Source: Epsilonproteobacteria bacterium tcs-49 (lineage in GTDB: Bacteria > Campylobacterota > Campylobacteria > Campylobacterales > Sulfurovaceae). Taken from it: DNA of 64,000 nt. Numbering within the stretch: position 1 is the first letter of the stretch; the number at the start of each line of letters is the position of its first letter. Location: contig LLYS01000002.1 in assembly GCA_002049495.1 (NCBI GenBank), positions 175,034 to 239,033 on the forward strand, given 5' to 3'. This document shows, in pieces, positions 54,732-64,000 of the stretch. Under the pieces are notes generated by a model. It was not told the origin of the DNA and did no database searches. It saw nothing but the letters and a program-made list of their open reading frames with translations. The translations under genes were made by a program, and so were the position numbers.

Positions 54732-56108
54732 GTGAGACGAAGACGAAAAGGCAACGGATCGATAATATTTTCAATCATTTTAATCGCAATCATCGCAGCA
54801 GCAGTATATCTGAGCCAATCCCCCTATTTTGAGAGAAACAAACCGCAGATCATCTCCGCCCAGACCCTGTACTGGAACAGAAAAGATCCTTTGAAGGTGG
54901 TTATCTCCGACGATGTGGGGATCAAATACTACAAAGCGGTGCTCAGCGACGACAAGGAGGAGATCTCCGTTATCAGCAACAAAGTCGACGGACAAAAAGA
55001 TCGCGTGACGCTCAAAATCGATTATCCCAAGATGGGCTTTCGCTATAAAAAGACCCGTTTCAAACTCTACGTCGAAGCGGTGGATAAAAGCTTTTGGAAC
55101 TTTATGGCGGGCAATAAGCAAACCGCCGAGATCACCGTGGTCGTCGATTACAAGCGCCCCAACGTTTCCATCACCAACAACTCCTACGGCATTACCAAAG
55201 GCGGCAGCGCACTGGTGGTGTTTAAAGCCGAGGATGAAAACCTTGAAGATCTGTTTATCAAAACCAATTACGACAAGCGTTTTGAAGCGATCCCCTTTTA
55301 CAAGGAGGGGTATTATATTTCTCTCGTAGCCTGGCCCGTGCGTGAAAGCAGTTTCTCCGCCCACGTGATCGCTACGGACGTCGCGGGCAATATCACCAAG
55401 CGCCGGATCCCCTACTACCTCAAAGGCAAGCGCTACCGCACTTCAAACATCACGCTCAAAGAATCATTTTTAAACGGAAAGATCACCGATCTGGCACGCC
55501 AGTATGCGCAGTTTGACGACGTGATGAGCGAAGTGGGATTGTTTCAGGCGGTCAATGAAGTGCTGCGGGAAAAAAATGAAGAGTTGATCGATGACGCTTC
55601 CCAGATCGATGACTTCAGTATGATCAGCGATTGGTCGGTCGAACCCTTTTATCCTTTGAAAAACTCCGCTGCCGTTGCCAGCTTCGGCGATCATCGCTTT
55701 TATCACTACAACGGTGTCCAGATCAGCGAAGCGTACCACGTTGGACTGGATCTTGCAAGTATAAAACATGCGGCGATCAAAGCCAGCAATCCCGGACGCG
55801 TAAAATACGCGCAGTTTAACGGAATCTACGGCAATATGCCGCTCATTGATCACGGCCTCGGCCTGCATACGCTTTACGGGCACTGCTCCTCGGCTTTGGT
55901 GGATGAGGGGACCCGGGTCGAAGCGGGGGAAGTTATCGCGGAAACGGGCAAAACCGGACTTGCGCTGGGGGATCACCTGCACTTTGGCGTTACCGTTCAA
56001 GGGGTTGCGGTACGCCCAGAGGAGTGGATGGATCGTAACTGGATAAAGCTCAATATCGACAATGTGATTAAAGATTCCAAGAAATTGATCGATATACAGA
56101 AACATTAA
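54732..56108 (+). CDS. M23-family peptidoglycan endopeptidase
   Basis: 458 residues from GTG 54732 (AAAGG ahead). Basic N-terminus and TM about 10-29 anchor it in the inner membrane. Residues ~40-300 form a beta-rich then helical regulatory region. The LytM domain has the zinc site H336/D340 (YHVGLDLA), H384 (LYGHCSS) and H415-x-H417 (DHLHFG), so it should be active. It corresponds by place to Cj0131-type peptidases that trim peptide crosslinks and shape the cell. 65 bases ahead of lpxC. Confidence 0.9.
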   Translation: MRRRRKGNGSIIFSIILIAIIAAAVYLSQSPYFERNKPQIISAQTLYWNRKDPLKVVISDDVGIKYYKAVLSDDKEEISVISNKVDGQKDRVTLKIDYPKMGFRYKKTRFKLYVEAVDKSFWNFMAGNKQTAEITVVVDYKRPNVSITNNSYGITKGGSALVVFKAEDENLEDLFIKTNYDKRFEAIPFYKEGYYISLVAWPVRESSFSAHVIATDVAGNITKRRIPYYLKGKRYRTSNITLKESFLNGKITDLARQYAQFDDVMSEVGLFQAVNEVLREKNEELIDDASQIDDFSMISDWSVEPFYPLKNSAAVASFGDHRFYHYNGVQISEAYHVGLDLASIKHAAIKASNPGRVKYAQFNGIYGNMPLIDHGLGLHTLYGHCSSALVDEGTRVEAGEVIAETGKTGLALGDHLHFGVTVQGVAVRPEEWMDRNWIKLNIDNVIKDSKKLIDIQKH

Positions 56109-56173
56109 GACTCGTTTTAAGCGGTTAATCAACTTATGTTATAATAAAGATTAGAATTCTAGGAAAGACGGGA

Positions 56174-57055
56174 ATGGTACAGCGAACGATAAAAAAACCT
56201 GTAGAGATTGTGGGGATCGGCCTGCACAAAGCCGAACCTGTGCGCTTGCGCATAGAACCCGCGGAACAAAACAGCGGCATCACCTTTTATAGAAGCGATA
56301 TCGGGTTGGAGATCCCTTTGCAGCCCCAAAACGTTATCGATACGAAGATGGCGACCGTTATCGGCAACGAGACGGGCTTTATCTCCACCATCGAACACTT
56401 CCTCTCCGCCGTGTACGCCTACGGGATAGACAACCTCGTCGTCACGGTCGATAATAATGAGATGCCGGTGATGGACGGCAGTGCGGCGAGTTTTTGTATG
56501 ATGATTGAAGATGCGGGGATCAAGGAGCAAAACGGGCCTAAAAAGGTGATGAAGATCACCCAGGAGATCAGCGTCAAAGACGGTGATAAATTTGTAACGC
56601 TCAAACCCTCAAAAGAGGCGGTGTTTGATTTTGGGATTAAATTTGACCACCCCGTGATCGATGAGCAGCATTACAGCTTTAAATTTTCGACCCAGGGCTT
56701 CAAAGATGAAGTTTCCCGGGCACGAACCTTCGGCTTTATGAAAGATGTGCAGTATCTGCGCTCAAAGAACCTGGCCCTTGGCGGCAGTTTGCAAAATGCG
56801 ATCGTTCTGGATGAGGAGAAGGTACTCAACAGCGAAGGTTTGCGCTATCAAGATGAGTTTGTCCGCCACAAAATTCTGGATGCGATGGGGGATCTGATGC
56901 TGCTGGGCCATAATATTTTGGGCCACTACGATGCCTTTGCGGGCAGCCACCACCTCAACCACCTCTTGACCAAAGAGCTTTTAAAAGCACAAGCGTACGA
57001 GATCGTCGAAGTGGATGAAAACCGCTATGAAGAGTTGAGCAAAGCCTTTGCATAA
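56174..57055 (+). CDS. lpxC: UDP-3-O-acyl-N-acetylglucosamine deacetylase LpxC
   Basis: 293 residues. N-terminal RTIKKPVEIVGIGLHKAEPV, zinc His in STIEHFLSAVYAYGIDN, and HKILDAMGDLMLLG with the His-x3-Asp pair of the active site. First committed step of lipid A synthesis. Overlaps the next gene by 8 bases. Confidence 0.96.
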   Translation: MVQRTIKKPVEIVGIGLHKAEPVRLRIEPAEQNSGITFYRSDIGLEIPLQPQNVIDTKMATVIGNETGFISTIEHFLSAVYAYGIDNLVVTVDNNEMPVMDGSAASFCMMIEDAGIKEQNGPKKVMKITQEISVKDGDKFVTLKPSKEAVFDFGIKFDHPVIDEQHYSFKFSTQGFKDEVSRARTFGFMKDVQYLRSKNLALGGSLQNAIVLDEEKVLNSEGLRYQDEFVRHKILDAMGDLMLLGHNILGHYDAFAGSHHLNHLLTKELLKAQAYEIVEVDENRYEELSKAFA

Positions 57056-57497
57056 ACTGCTGCTTGTAAGTATCGCATCGCCGCTTATTGCGGGGGTGTA
57101 TAAGGATGGAATACTGCTGGAGGTCCACGAGCTGGAGGGCAAAGCATCGACGGATCTTCCCCTGCTGCTGCGGAGGTTGATGGAGCGTTTTCGCTTTGAA
57201 GAGTTTATCTATGTCAATACCCCCGGCAGTTTCATGGCGATCAAGATAGCTTACGTGACACTCAAAACCCTCTCTATTATCAAAAAGATACCGCTCAAAG
57301 CCCTCGACGGGTTCCAACTCAACGGAAACAAACCGATAAAGGCGATCGGTAAGCTGTATTTTATAAAAGAAGATGGTAAAATTGCAACAAAAAAATTCCA
57401 GGATCATATGCAGCAGCGATTTACGCTGCCCGAGCGCCTCGATACGCTGACCACCAGTGACGATAACGCTCCCGAATATGAAATTCCTGCCGTTTAA
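57048..57497 (+). CDS. tsaB: TsaB-like protein (short form)
   Basis: 149 residues from TTG 57048, overlapping lpxC by 8 bases. Starts LLLVSIASPLIAGVYKDGIL, with YVNTPGSFMAIKIAYVTLKT in the place of the GPGSFTGLR motif of TsaB. It is much shorter than E. coli TsaB (~230), lacking the second half, as seen for the Cj0133 position in Campylobacter. TsaB scaffolds TsaD in making the t6A37 tRNA modification; whether this short form does so is open. Confidence 0.7.
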   Translation: MHKLLLVSIASPLIAGVYKDGILLEVHELEGKASTDLPLLLRRLMERFRFEEFIYVNTPGSFMAIKIAYVTLKTLSIIKKIPLKALDGFQLNGNKPIKAIGKLYFIKEDGKIATKKFQDHMQQRFTLPERLDTLTTSDDNAPEYEIPAV

Positions 57498-57506
57498 AGG
57501 GAAAGA

Positions 57507-58385
57507 TTGATAATAAAAGTACCCGCAACAAGCGCAAATCTCGGGCCCGGTTTCGATACTTTGGGATTGGCTATACGGATGCACAACAGCGTGACGATCA
57601 AGCCTTCAAAGTTTTTTAGCGTGGCCATCAAAGGGGAGGGGGCAAGCAACCCCAAACTCAAAACCAACAACCTCTATTTCGATATTTTCAATGAAGTGTA
57701 CCGCTCCCTGACCAAGGAGCAGCAGAGTTTCCGTTTTGAGTTCCACAACAAGATCCCTATCTCCAGGGGACTTGGCAGCTCCTCGGCGGTGATTGTCAGC
57801 GCCATCGCTTCGGCATACCGTATAGCGGGCGTTCGCAGCACCAAGCGCGAAATCCTCAACAGGGCACTGCGCTATGAAAACCACCCCGACAATATCACCT
57901 CGACGGTGATGGGAGGGTTTAACGTCTCCTGTGTGGAGCGGGGCAAGGTGTATTCGCAGAGCAAAAAGATTCCCAAAAGCCTCAAGGCGGTGCTGGTAAT
58001 TCCCGATAAACCCATCTCCACGTCAAAATCCAGAAATATTCTGCCCAAGCACTATAAAAAAGAGGATGCGATCTATTCGCTTTCGCGCTCCTCGCTGATG
58101 GTCTCGGCCTTTTTCAACGAACGCTGGGAGATGCTGCGCGTTGCATCAAAGGACAGGCTGCACCAGTTTCGACGGATGAAAACCTTCCCCGAACTCTTTA
58201 CCGTACAAAAGATCGCACTGGAAAACGGGGCGATCATGAGTACGCTTTCAGGCAGCGGATCGACCTTTTTCTCCATGACGTACGAAGATGACGCAAAAAA
58301 GGTTGCTACGAAGCTGCAGGAGCGCTTTCCCAACTTTCGTGTACTGGTGCGGGATTTTGACAATGACGGGGTATTTAGCAGTTAA
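57507..58385 (+). CDS. thrB: Homoserine kinase ThrB
   Basis: 292 residues from TTG 57507 (AAGGGAAAG ahead). GHMP-kinase motifs [20 protein letters not shown] loop [17 protein letters not shown] and C-terminal [13 protein letters not shown]. Phosphorylates homoserine for threonine synthesis. Part of the lpxC-infB run. Confidence 0.95.
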   Translation: MIIKVPATSANLGPGFDTLGLAIRMHNSVTIKPSKFFSVAIKGEGASNPKLKTNNLYFDIFNEVYRSLTKEQQSFRFEFHNKIPISRGLGSSSAVIVSAIASAYRIAGVRSTKREILNRALRYENHPDNITSTVMGGFNVSCVERGKVYSQSKKIPKSLKAVLVIPDKPISTSKSRNILPKHYKKEDAIYSLSRSSLMVSAFFNERWEMLRVASKDRLHQFRRMKTFPELFTVQKIALENGAIMSTLSGSGSTFFSMTYEDDAKKVATKLQERFPNFRVLVRDFDNDGVFSS

Positions 58386-58401
58386 GCTAAATTAAGGTAT
58401 A

Positions 58402-58638
58402 ATGAATAAACCGATTAGAATGTGTATTGTGTGCAGGGGACGCTTTGAACAGGGTACACTGCTGCGCTTGCAAAAAAGTGCGGATATTGAGCCGTTTTCC
58501 GGAAACGGCAGAAGTTTTTATATCTGCAGAGGATGTCTGCAAAAAGAGAAGATAGATACAATAGTCAAAAAAAGATTTCGCTTACAATCGACAGAAACGT
58601 TTTCGAAAATTAAAAAGGAGTTTTTAGCGGATGGATAA
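58402..58638 (+). CDS. ylxR: YlxR-family RNA-binding protein (DUF448)
   Basis: 78 residues. IRMCIVCRGRFEQGTLLRLQ, GRSFYICRGCLQKE: the four-Cys YlxR pattern. Overlaps infB by 8 bases, the usual YlxR-infB order. Related proteins bind RNA or regulate RNase P; the exact role here is unknown. Confidence 0.88.
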   Translation: MNKPIRMCIVCRGRFEQGTLLRLQKSADIEPFSGNGRSFYICRGCLQKEKIDTIVKKRFRLQSTETFSKIKKEFLADG

Positions 58639-61219
58639 AGTTAGAGTATACGAGGTAGCCAAGGAGCTCGGGATCGATAATAAAGAGCTCATTGAAAAAG
58701 CTAAAGAGATCAGCATTGAGGTCAAAACCGCATCCAATGCGATCAGCATGACCGAAGCGGGGGAATTGATGGAGTATGTGATGAACGGCGTCGTACCCAA
58801 ATCAAAAGCCAAAGCTCCCAAGAAGGTTAAAAAAGAGGCCAAAGAGCAAAAAGCCAAAGAGAGCTCTATCGTGGAAAAAAGCGATAAAATCGAAGCAAAA
58901 CCCAAGAAAAAAGAGACGGTTATCACCGATAAAAAACCTGACGCAAAAACTGCTCCTAAAGATGAAAGCGACGAAAAGAAAAGTACCGACGAAGGGGAAA
59001 AGAAGGAATCCCTCGCCGAAAGCGCGCAGAAGAAAAAGCGTTTCAAGCGCGGAATTACGATCGTCAAGAAGAAGAAAAAACCGGCGGCGGAAACAGGTGC
59101 GACTCCATCCCAAAGTGCTTCCGCGGCGTCATCCGAGAAAAAAACCTCCGAACCCAAACCGGCAAAGCCCAAGAAGAAAAAAGCTCCCGCAAAAGCGAAG
59201 GAGACGGGCGAAAAGCTTGATATGATGGGTGATCGCGACCTTTCAGAGCATACGACGGTCTTTGAAGAGGAGGAAGTGGTACTGCTTGATTTTAGCGACA
59301 AAAATATCGTCGATGAAGATCATATGAGAAAAAAACCCACGAAAAATAAAAAAGAGATGAAGAGCATGAAGCACAACCAGCACATGCCGCAAAAACGCAA
59401 TATCAGTAGAAAAAGAAGGGGCAAGAGAAGACCAAAGCCTCAGGAAAAGGATGTGAATATCACAAAGATCAGTATCCCCGAAGATGTACGGGTTTATGAG
59501 TTCGCGGAGAGCGTAGGCAAAAGCGTCGGGGACGTGATCAAAGTACTTTTCGGTCTCGGCCTGATGGTAACCAAGAACGACTTTCTGGACAAAGACTCCA
59601 TCGAGGTACTCGCCGAAGAGTTCGGCGTTGAAGTCGAAACCGTCGACCCCATGGATAAGCTCGATTACGTAGCCACGTACGAGGAAAGCGAAAGCATGGA
59701 GGGCGAGGAGCGGCCTCCGGTTATTACGATTATGGGGCACGTCGACCACGGGAAAACCTCCCTGCTTGATCGTATCCGCAGCGCAAAGGTCGTTGACAAG
59801 GAAGCCGGCGGGATCACCCAGCACGTAGGGGCTTACCAGGTGGAACAAGACGGAAAGCAGATCACGTTTATCGATACGCCCGGGCACGAAGCGTTTACCG
59901 AAATGAGAAGCCGGGGTGCGCAGGCGACCGATATCGTCATCATCGTAGTAGCTGCCGACGACGGTGTCAAACCCCAGACCAAAGAGGCGATCAGCCACGC
60001 CAAAGCGGCGGGCGTTCCCCTTATCGTAGCGATCAACAAGATCGATAAACCCCAGGCGAATCCGGAGATGGTCAAATCCCAGCTTGCGGAGATGGAGATT
60101 GTTCCTGCCGATTGGGGAGGGGATTATGAATTTGTTCCCGTTTCGGCGCACAGCGGAGAGGGGATCGAGGATCTGCTTGAAACGATCTTGCTGCAAGCCG
60201 ATATCATGGAGTTGAGCGCAGATTCCAAAGCAAGAGCCAAAGCGACGGTGGTGGAAAGCTCCTTGGAAAAAGGGCGCGGTCCCGTAGCGACCATTATCGT
60301 ACAAAACGGTACGCTTAGCGTCGGCGACATCGTCGTGGCAGATACCACGTACGGTCGGGTCAAAGCGATCATCTCCGATAGCGGCAAATCCCTGAAAAAG
60401 CTCGGTCCGAGCGATACCGGCGTAATCGTCGGACTCAACGACGTGCCGGGAGCGGGGCAGGTGATCGTGGAGATGGACAGTGACAAAGAGGCTAGAGAGT
60501 TGGCGCAGGAGCGCTACGAGTATGCCCGCGCAAAAGATCTGTCCAAAACCACCAAAGCGACGCTGGATGATCTGTCCAACCTGATCGCCGAGGGTGAGCT
60601 TAAAGCATTGCCCATTATCATCAAAGCCGATGTACAGGGCTCTTTGGAAGCGATCAAGGGAAGCCTTGAGAAGTTGAAAAACGAAGAGGTGAAGGTCAAC
60701 GTGATCCACGAGGGCGTCGGCGGTATTACCGAAGGCGACCTTACTTTGGCGGACGCTTCTGAAAACAGTATCATTTTGGGCTTTAACGTACGTCCTACAG
60801 GGGGAATCAAGAAAAAAGCCAAAGAGTTGGGGATCGAGATCAAATCCTACTCCATCATTTACGACTTGATCGACGATGTCAAATCACTGCTCAGCGGTAT
60901 GATGTCTACGATTACGAAAGAGGAGGTCACCGGACAGGCGGAAGTGCGTGAAACCTTCAGCGTCAGCAAACTGGGAACCATCGCAGGTTGTATGGTAACC
61001 GACGGGTACGTTACCCGAGGCGGCGGTGCGAGATTGATCCGTGACGGGGTCGTGGTGTATGAGACCAAAATCTCTTCACTCAAGCGTTTCAATGATGATG
61101 CGAAAGAGGTGAAAAAAGGCTTTGAGTGCGGTATCATGCTTGAAAATTACAATGATGTAAAAGAGGGCGATACGATCGAAACCTTTACCGAAGTGGAAGA
61201 GGAAGCGACGATTGAGTAA
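58631..61219 (+). CDS. infB: Translation initiation factor IF-2
   Basis: 862 residues. N-terminal IF2_N ([17 protein letters not shown]), a long Lys/Glu/Pro-rich linker (about 55-240), second IF2_N ([15 protein letters not shown]), then the GTPase: [12 protein letters not shown] (G1), DTPGHEAF (G3), NKIDKP (G4), and C-terminal domains with the fMet-tRNA-binding region near the end. The low-complexity linker is codon-biased to AAA/GAA. Places initiator tRNA on the 30S subunit. Overlaps ylxR and rbfA by 8 bases each. Confidence 0.97.
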   Translation: MDKVRVYEVAKELGIDNKELIEKAKEISIEVKTASNAISMTEAGELMEYVMNGVVPKSKAKAPKKVKKEAKEQKAKESSIVEKSDKIEAKPKKKETVITDKKPDAKTAPKDESDEKKSTDEGEKKESLAESAQKKKRFKRGITIVKKKKKPAAETGATPSQSASAASSEKKTSEPKPAKPKKKKAPAKAKETGEKLDMMGDRDLSEHTTVFEEEEVVLLDFSDKNIVDEDHMRKKPTKNKKEMKSMKHNQHMPQKRNISRKRRGKRRPKPQEKDVNITKISIPEDVRVYEFAESVGKSVGDVIKVLFGLGLMVTKNDFLDKDSIEVLAEEFGVEVETVDPMDKLDYVATYEESESMEGEERPPVITIMGHVDHGKTSLLDRIRSAKVVDKEAGGITQHVGAYQVEQDGKQITFIDTPGHEAFTEMRSRGAQATDIVIIVVAADDGVKPQTKEAISHAKAAGVPLIVAINKIDKPQANPEMVKSQLAEMEIVPADWGGDYEFVPVSAHSGEGIEDLLETILLQADIMELSADSKARAKATVVESSLEKGRGPVATIIVQNGTLSVGDIVVADTTYGRVKAIISDSGKSLKKLGPSDTGVIVGLNDVPGAGQVIVEMDSDKEARELAQERYEYARAKDLSKTTKATLDDLSNLIAEGELKALPIIIKADVQGSLEAIKGSLEKLKNEEVKVNVIHEGVGGITEGDLTLADASENSIILGFNVRPTGGIKKKAKELGIEIKSYSIIYDLIDDVKSLLSGMMSTITKEEVTGQAEVRETFSVSKLGTIAGCMVTDGYVTRGGGARLIRDGVVVYETKISSLKRFNDDAKEVKKGFECGIMLENYNDVKEGDTIETFTEVEEEATIE

Positions 61220-61577
61220 CAGCGTCAAGTTAGCAAAAGTCGAATCTCTTTTAAAGGAGCTCCTCCCCGAGGCGATGAGCGAGCTTGCCGATGAGGAGCT
61301 GCGCGGGTTGAGCGTGGTGGATGTACGCTGTTCCAAAGGGAAGTACGATGCCAAAGTTTTTTTGGACAAGGGAATTTTGGATGAAAAGGAGCAGCGCGAA
61401 GCGATCAAACGTTTGAAAAAAGCAAGCGGACTGCTTAAATCCCACTGCCTCAACGCTACGGGGTGGTACCGCTGCCCCGATTTCACTTTTGTATTTGACG
61501 ATGAAACGGAAAAATCCATGCGGATGGAGCAACTTTTTAAGCAGGTTGAAAAGGAGTTGGATGCAAATCGAAAATGA
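61212..61577 (+). CDS. rbfA: Ribosome-binding factor A
   Basis: 121 residues from TTG 61212, inside the last codons of infB. KH-like fold with KVESLLKELLPEAMSELADE and VRCSKGKYDAKVFLD. Helps mature the 30S 5' domain, notably in the cold. Overlaps rimP by 17 bases. Confidence 0.88.
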   Translation: MSNSVKLAKVESLLKELLPEAMSELADEELRGLSVVDVRCSKGKYDAKVFLDKGILDEKEQREAIKRLKKASGLLKSHCLNATGWYRCPDFTFVFDDETEKSMRMEQLFKQVEKELDANRK

Positions 61578-61989
61578 GATCCGTGATATCGTCGAATCCT
61601 ACGGAGTAAAACTTTACGGAATCGAAACGGTCAAAGAGGGTGATCATACGATATACCGCGTACTGATCCATAAACAGGGGGGTATCGATGTAAACATCTG
61701 TGCCCGGATCAGTCAGGAGCTTTCTCCCTTTTTGGATGTCAATCCCCCCGTCGCCGGCAACTACTTTTTGGAAGTCAGCTCCCCGGGGATCGAACGAAAG
61801 CTTACGACGCCGGAGCATTTTCTCTATTCCGTCGGAGAAAAGGTAAAATTGAAACTTCGCGACGGAGAGAAGGTAAAGGGTGAACTCGTTGCAGCCGAGG
61901 GAAACATGATAACGGTGGAAACCAATTTTGGCAAAGAGGAGTATGACCTAGGTGAAATCAAATCAGCTAGGACCTACTTTGAGTGGTGA
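61561..61989 (+). CDS. rimP: Ribosome maturation factor RimP
   Basis: 142 residues from ATG 61561 (AAGGAG 4 to 5 bases ahead); upstream codons in frame lie inside rbfA. IENEIRDIVESYGVKLYGIE, RISQELSPFLDVN, YFLEVSSPGIERKLTTPEHF. 30S assembly factor. Overlaps ribD by 38 bases. Confidence 0.92.
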   Translation: MQIENEIRDIVESYGVKLYGIETVKEGDHTIYRVLIHKQGGIDVNICARISQELSPFLDVNPPVAGNYFLEVSSPGIERKLTTPEHFLYSVGEKVKLKLRDGEKVKGELVAAEGNMITVETNFGKEEYDLGEIKSARTYFEW

Positions 61990-62962
61990 TGCCTTTTTCA
62001 TGGAGCTTGCGCTCAAGCAGGCTTGGAAATACCAGTTTTTAACCTACCCCAATCCCGCCGTCGGGGCGGTTGTCGTCAAAAACGGCGCGATTTTGGGTAT
62101 AGGTGCCCATAGGGAAGCGGGCGGACCGCACGCGGAAGTCTATGCGATCAAAACCGCTTTTGAACAGATAACGCAAACTCCTATCCCCCACACCCAATCT
62201 TCGAAAATCCATGAATATCTCTTACAAAACCATAACGGTCTTTTTCAAGGCTGTACCATATATACGACCCTGGAACCCTGCAACCATGTGGGCAAAACCC
62301 CCTCCTGCGCCAACTTGATCCAAAAGCTGGGCTTTGATCGTGTCGTTATCGGGACGCCCGATCACCACGAAATCGCGGCGGGGGGCCGGAAACGTTTTGC
62401 AAACGTCACCGTCGGGGTTTTACGTCAGCGGTGTGAAGAGTTGCTGGAACCATTTTATATTTGGCAAAAGCGCGCCTTTGTCTTTTTCAAACTGGCCCAA
62501 ACCCACAACGGCAAGATCAGCGGGGGGTATCTGAGTTGCAAAGATTCTTTAACCCATGTCCACAAACTCAGAACAAAAATAACGAAGCTGCTTATCGGGG
62601 GCAATACGGTCGCCGTCGACCGGCCGACACTGGACAGCCGTTTTGTCGAAGGAAAAGCTCCCGACGTACGGATCTATTCAAAAAGGGAGTTTGATCCGCA
62701 GATTCCGCTCTTTTCGGTAAAGGGCAGAGAGGTGCGTGTTTCCAAAGAGCTTGGGTTTTTAAACAGTCCGGGACTCGTTATGGTAGAAGGCGGGGAAAAT
62801 ATGCTAAAATCCCTGCAGCAAAACCTGGATTGGGTTTTAACGTTCCAAACGCCGGATTTTTCAGAAAACCGGGGATACGACGTTACATTAAAAACACGGC
62901 ATCTGCATCTTGAACCGATGGATCGGGATGTGATGATTTACTCAAAGGTGATGAATGGATAA
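61952..62962 (+). CDS. ribD: Bifunctional riboflavin biosynthesis protein RibD
   Basis: 336 residues from GTG 61952; TTG 61979 or ATG 62000 are alternatives, since homologues start close to FFMELALKQAW. Deaminase part with AGGPHAEVYAI and the second zinc motif LEPCNHVGKTPSCANL; reductase part with FFKLAQTHNGKISG, IGGNTVAVDRPTLDSR and VMVEGGENML. Converts the GTP cyclohydrolase II product through two steps to the ribityl-amino-pyrimidine dione. It overlaps both neighbours. Confidence 0.93.
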   Translation: MKSNQLGPTLSGDAFFMELALKQAWKYQFLTYPNPAVGAVVVKNGAILGIGAHREAGGPHAEVYAIKTAFEQITQTPIPHTQSSKIHEYLLQNHNGLFQGCTIYTTLEPCNHVGKTPSCANLIQKLGFDRVVIGTPDHHEIAAGGRKRFANVTVGVLRQRCEELLEPFYIWQKRAFVFFKLAQTHNGKISGGYLSCKDSLTHVHKLRTKITKLLIGGNTVAVDRPTLDSRFVEGKAPDVRIYSKREFDPQIPLFSVKGREVRVSKELGFLNSPGLVMVEGGENMLKSLQQNLDWVLTFQTPDFSENRGYDVTLKTRHLHLEPMDRDVMIYSKVMNG

Positions 62963-63674
62963 ACAGCAAAAGATCGTGAGTATGTTCGACGATATCGCTT
63001 CGACGTACGACGTGGCAAACCGGGTGCTGAGCTTCGGTATCGATAAACAGTGGAGAAAGAAGGGCTGCGATAAAGCTTTTTCAATCAAAAAAGATGTGCA
63101 AACTATCACCGATGTTGCGTGCGGTACGGGCGATCTGCTGCTTTTCTGGAAAGAGCGCGCCGCAAAAAACGGGGTGGACGTTCAAGAGTATATCGGCATC
63201 GATCCGGCGGTAAAGATGCTTGAAGTCGCCCGGGAAAAGGTGGACTTTGCGCAGTTTAAAGAGGGCAAAGCCCAGGAACTGCCTTTGGAAGATTCCAGTA
63301 CGGATATTATCAGTATCAGTTACGGTATCCGCAACGTCGTTGACAGAGAGGATGCGCTCAAAGAGTTTTACCGCGCACTCAAACCCGGCGGACTCGTGGT
63401 GATCCTGGAATTTACCAAACAGGAGAAATCCACGTTGACCTCTGCGATGACAAATCTTTATACGACGAAAATATTGCCCGCGGTGGGTGGGTTGATCTCT
63501 AAAAATTACGAAGCATACAGATATCTGCCCGATTCCATAGAAGATTTTCTGACGACGCGGATGCTTTTGGATGAATTGGAAAGCGCCGGATTTGAGCAGC
63601 GCTATACCAAATCCTTCTCCTTCGGTATCTCTACACTCCTGATCGCTCAAAAACCTGCAAAATCTCACCAATAG
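62955..63674 (+). CDS. ubiE: Demethylmenaquinone methyltransferase UbiE/MenG
   Basis: 239 residues. MFDDIASTYDVANRVLSFGI, SAM site TDVACGTGDLLLFW, SISYGIRNVVDREDALKEFY, ILEFTKQEKSTL. C-methylates demethylmenaquinone. Campylobacterota use menaquinone, so the menaquinone role is inferred. Overlaps ribD by 8 bases and ends with a hairpin. Confidence 0.93.
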   Translation: MDKQQKIVSMFDDIASTYDVANRVLSFGIDKQWRKKGCDKAFSIKKDVQTITDVACGTGDLLLFWKERAAKNGVDVQEYIGIDPAVKMLEVAREKVDFAQFKEGKAQELPLEDSSTDIISISYGIRNVVDREDALKEFYRALKPGGLVVILEFTKQEKSTLTSAMTNLYTTKILPAVGGLISKNYEAYRYLPDSIEDFLTTRMLLDELESAGFEQRYTKSFSFGISTLLIAQKPAKSHQ

Positions 63675-63715
63675 CTCTTAGCCCCTGTTTATAGGGGCTA
63701 AAGAGGCATTTTAAC
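63675..63715 (+). terminator. Hairpin terminator after ubiE
   Basis: CTCTTAGCCCC (63675-63685), loop TGTTTATA, GGGGCTAAAGAG (63694-63705), followed by a weak GCATTTTAA tract. Strong stem, weak T-run. Confidence 0.7.
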
Positions 63716-63767
63716 GTTACTTCGCGAAAAACATTCCAACAAATTTTACAGATTTTTAAAAAAGGTC

Positions 63768-63796
63768 TTGACAAGGGAGGGGAATTTGTCTATAAT
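63768..63796 (+). promoter_or_regulatory. rRNA operon promoter
   Basis: Consensus TTGACA (63768-63773), 17-base spacer, consensus TATAAT (63791-63796). About 136 bases before the mature 16S 5' end, the usual leader length. Confidence 0.88.
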
Positions 63797-63856
63797 TTCG
63801 CCTACCAAATGACACGGACGGTTACGAGATGGTGACCGAGAGGTTGGGATTTTGGA

Positions 63857-63870
63857 GATCTTTGACAACT
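63857..63870 (+). promoter_or_regulatory. BoxA-like antitermination site in the rRNA leader
   Basis: GATCTTTGACAACT resembles boxA (CTCTTTAACAA), bound by NusB/S10 in rRNA leaders. It is correctly placed between promoter and 16S. Confidence 0.5.
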
Positions 63871-63931
63871 AAATAAGATATAAGTTAAGAAACACAACGT
63901 TTATAACTTTGAGAGATTGAACAATCTATTT

Positions 63932-64000
<69 letters not shown>

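Noticed and set aside
59243..60709. Open frame of 488 codons antisense to infB
   Set aside because: Shadow of the infB GTPase region; no start signal or recognisable motif.

Overview
The window comes from a member of the Campylobacterota (formerly Epsilonproteobacteria), most like the free-living sulfur- or hydrogen-oxidising genera rather than a host-associated Campylobacter. The evidence is the gene run M23 peptidase-lpxC-tsaB-like-thrB-ylxR-infB-rbfA-rimP, the adjacent cdsA-dxr pair, an ArsRS-type two-component pair, a LapD-like receptor, and the first 69 bases of a 16S rRNA gene of Campylobacterales type. The genus cannot be fixed from the sequence alone. Coding density is very high and many neighbouring genes overlap by 4 to 20 bases.

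Layout. 1-5.4 kb: end of a metal permease, an HD-GYP protein, a b-type cytochrome, a convergent AraC regulator and a biotin carboxylase. 5.4-15.5 kb: a tight co-directional run with an FtsX/LolD-type ABC pair, a heme-copper-oxidase subunit I-like membrane protein, a polytopic membrane protein, YceI, a metallophosphoesterase, a two-component system, DsbD and an M48 lipoprotein, closed by a terminator. 15.6-22.4 kb: a TetR-controlled efflux locus (SMR pump, DUF2798, TolC/MFP/RND). 22.4-26.5 kb, minus strand: a degenerate GGDEF protein and a nickel-type ECF uptake operon (K-M-L-Q-O). 26.6-29.2 kb: an IS1595-like remnant protein and an ArsSR-like pair. 29.3-29.6 kb: a 270-bp nested-palindrome MITE-like element. 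29.8-38.5 kb: acsA, lapD-like, and a complete molybdate locus modE-modA-mop-modB-modC-modD with a recognisable ModE operator. 38.6-44.7 kb: a signalling cluster (PhnD-like binding protein with diguanylate cyclase, CZB chemoreceptor, EAL phosphodiesterase). 44.8-49 kb: tRNA-Ala, an rRNA methyltransferase, a beta-propeller protein and an orphan kinase. 49.2-51.2 kb: groESL behind a sigma70 promoter and a CIRCE operator. 51.4-64 kb: aldehyde dehydrogenase, cdsA, dxr, the translation/envelope gene run, ribD, ubiE, then an rRNA operon promoter and the 16S start.

How it works together. Metal handling is prominent: Ni uptake, Mo uptake, a Cu/Zn-type permease, and thiol/heme redox proteins. Five c-di-GMP proteins lie within 43 kb: one HD-GYP, one active-looking cyclase, one active-looking EAL, one LapD-type receptor and one degenerate GGDEF. 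The least familiar items are the nested-palindrome element at 29346-29615, the oxidase-like protein with an apparently broken CuB site inside an ABC/YceI operon, the PhnD-like/diguanylate cyclase pair without transporter genes, and the shrunken IS1595-like protein. No CRISPR array, prophage or intact insertion sequence was seen.
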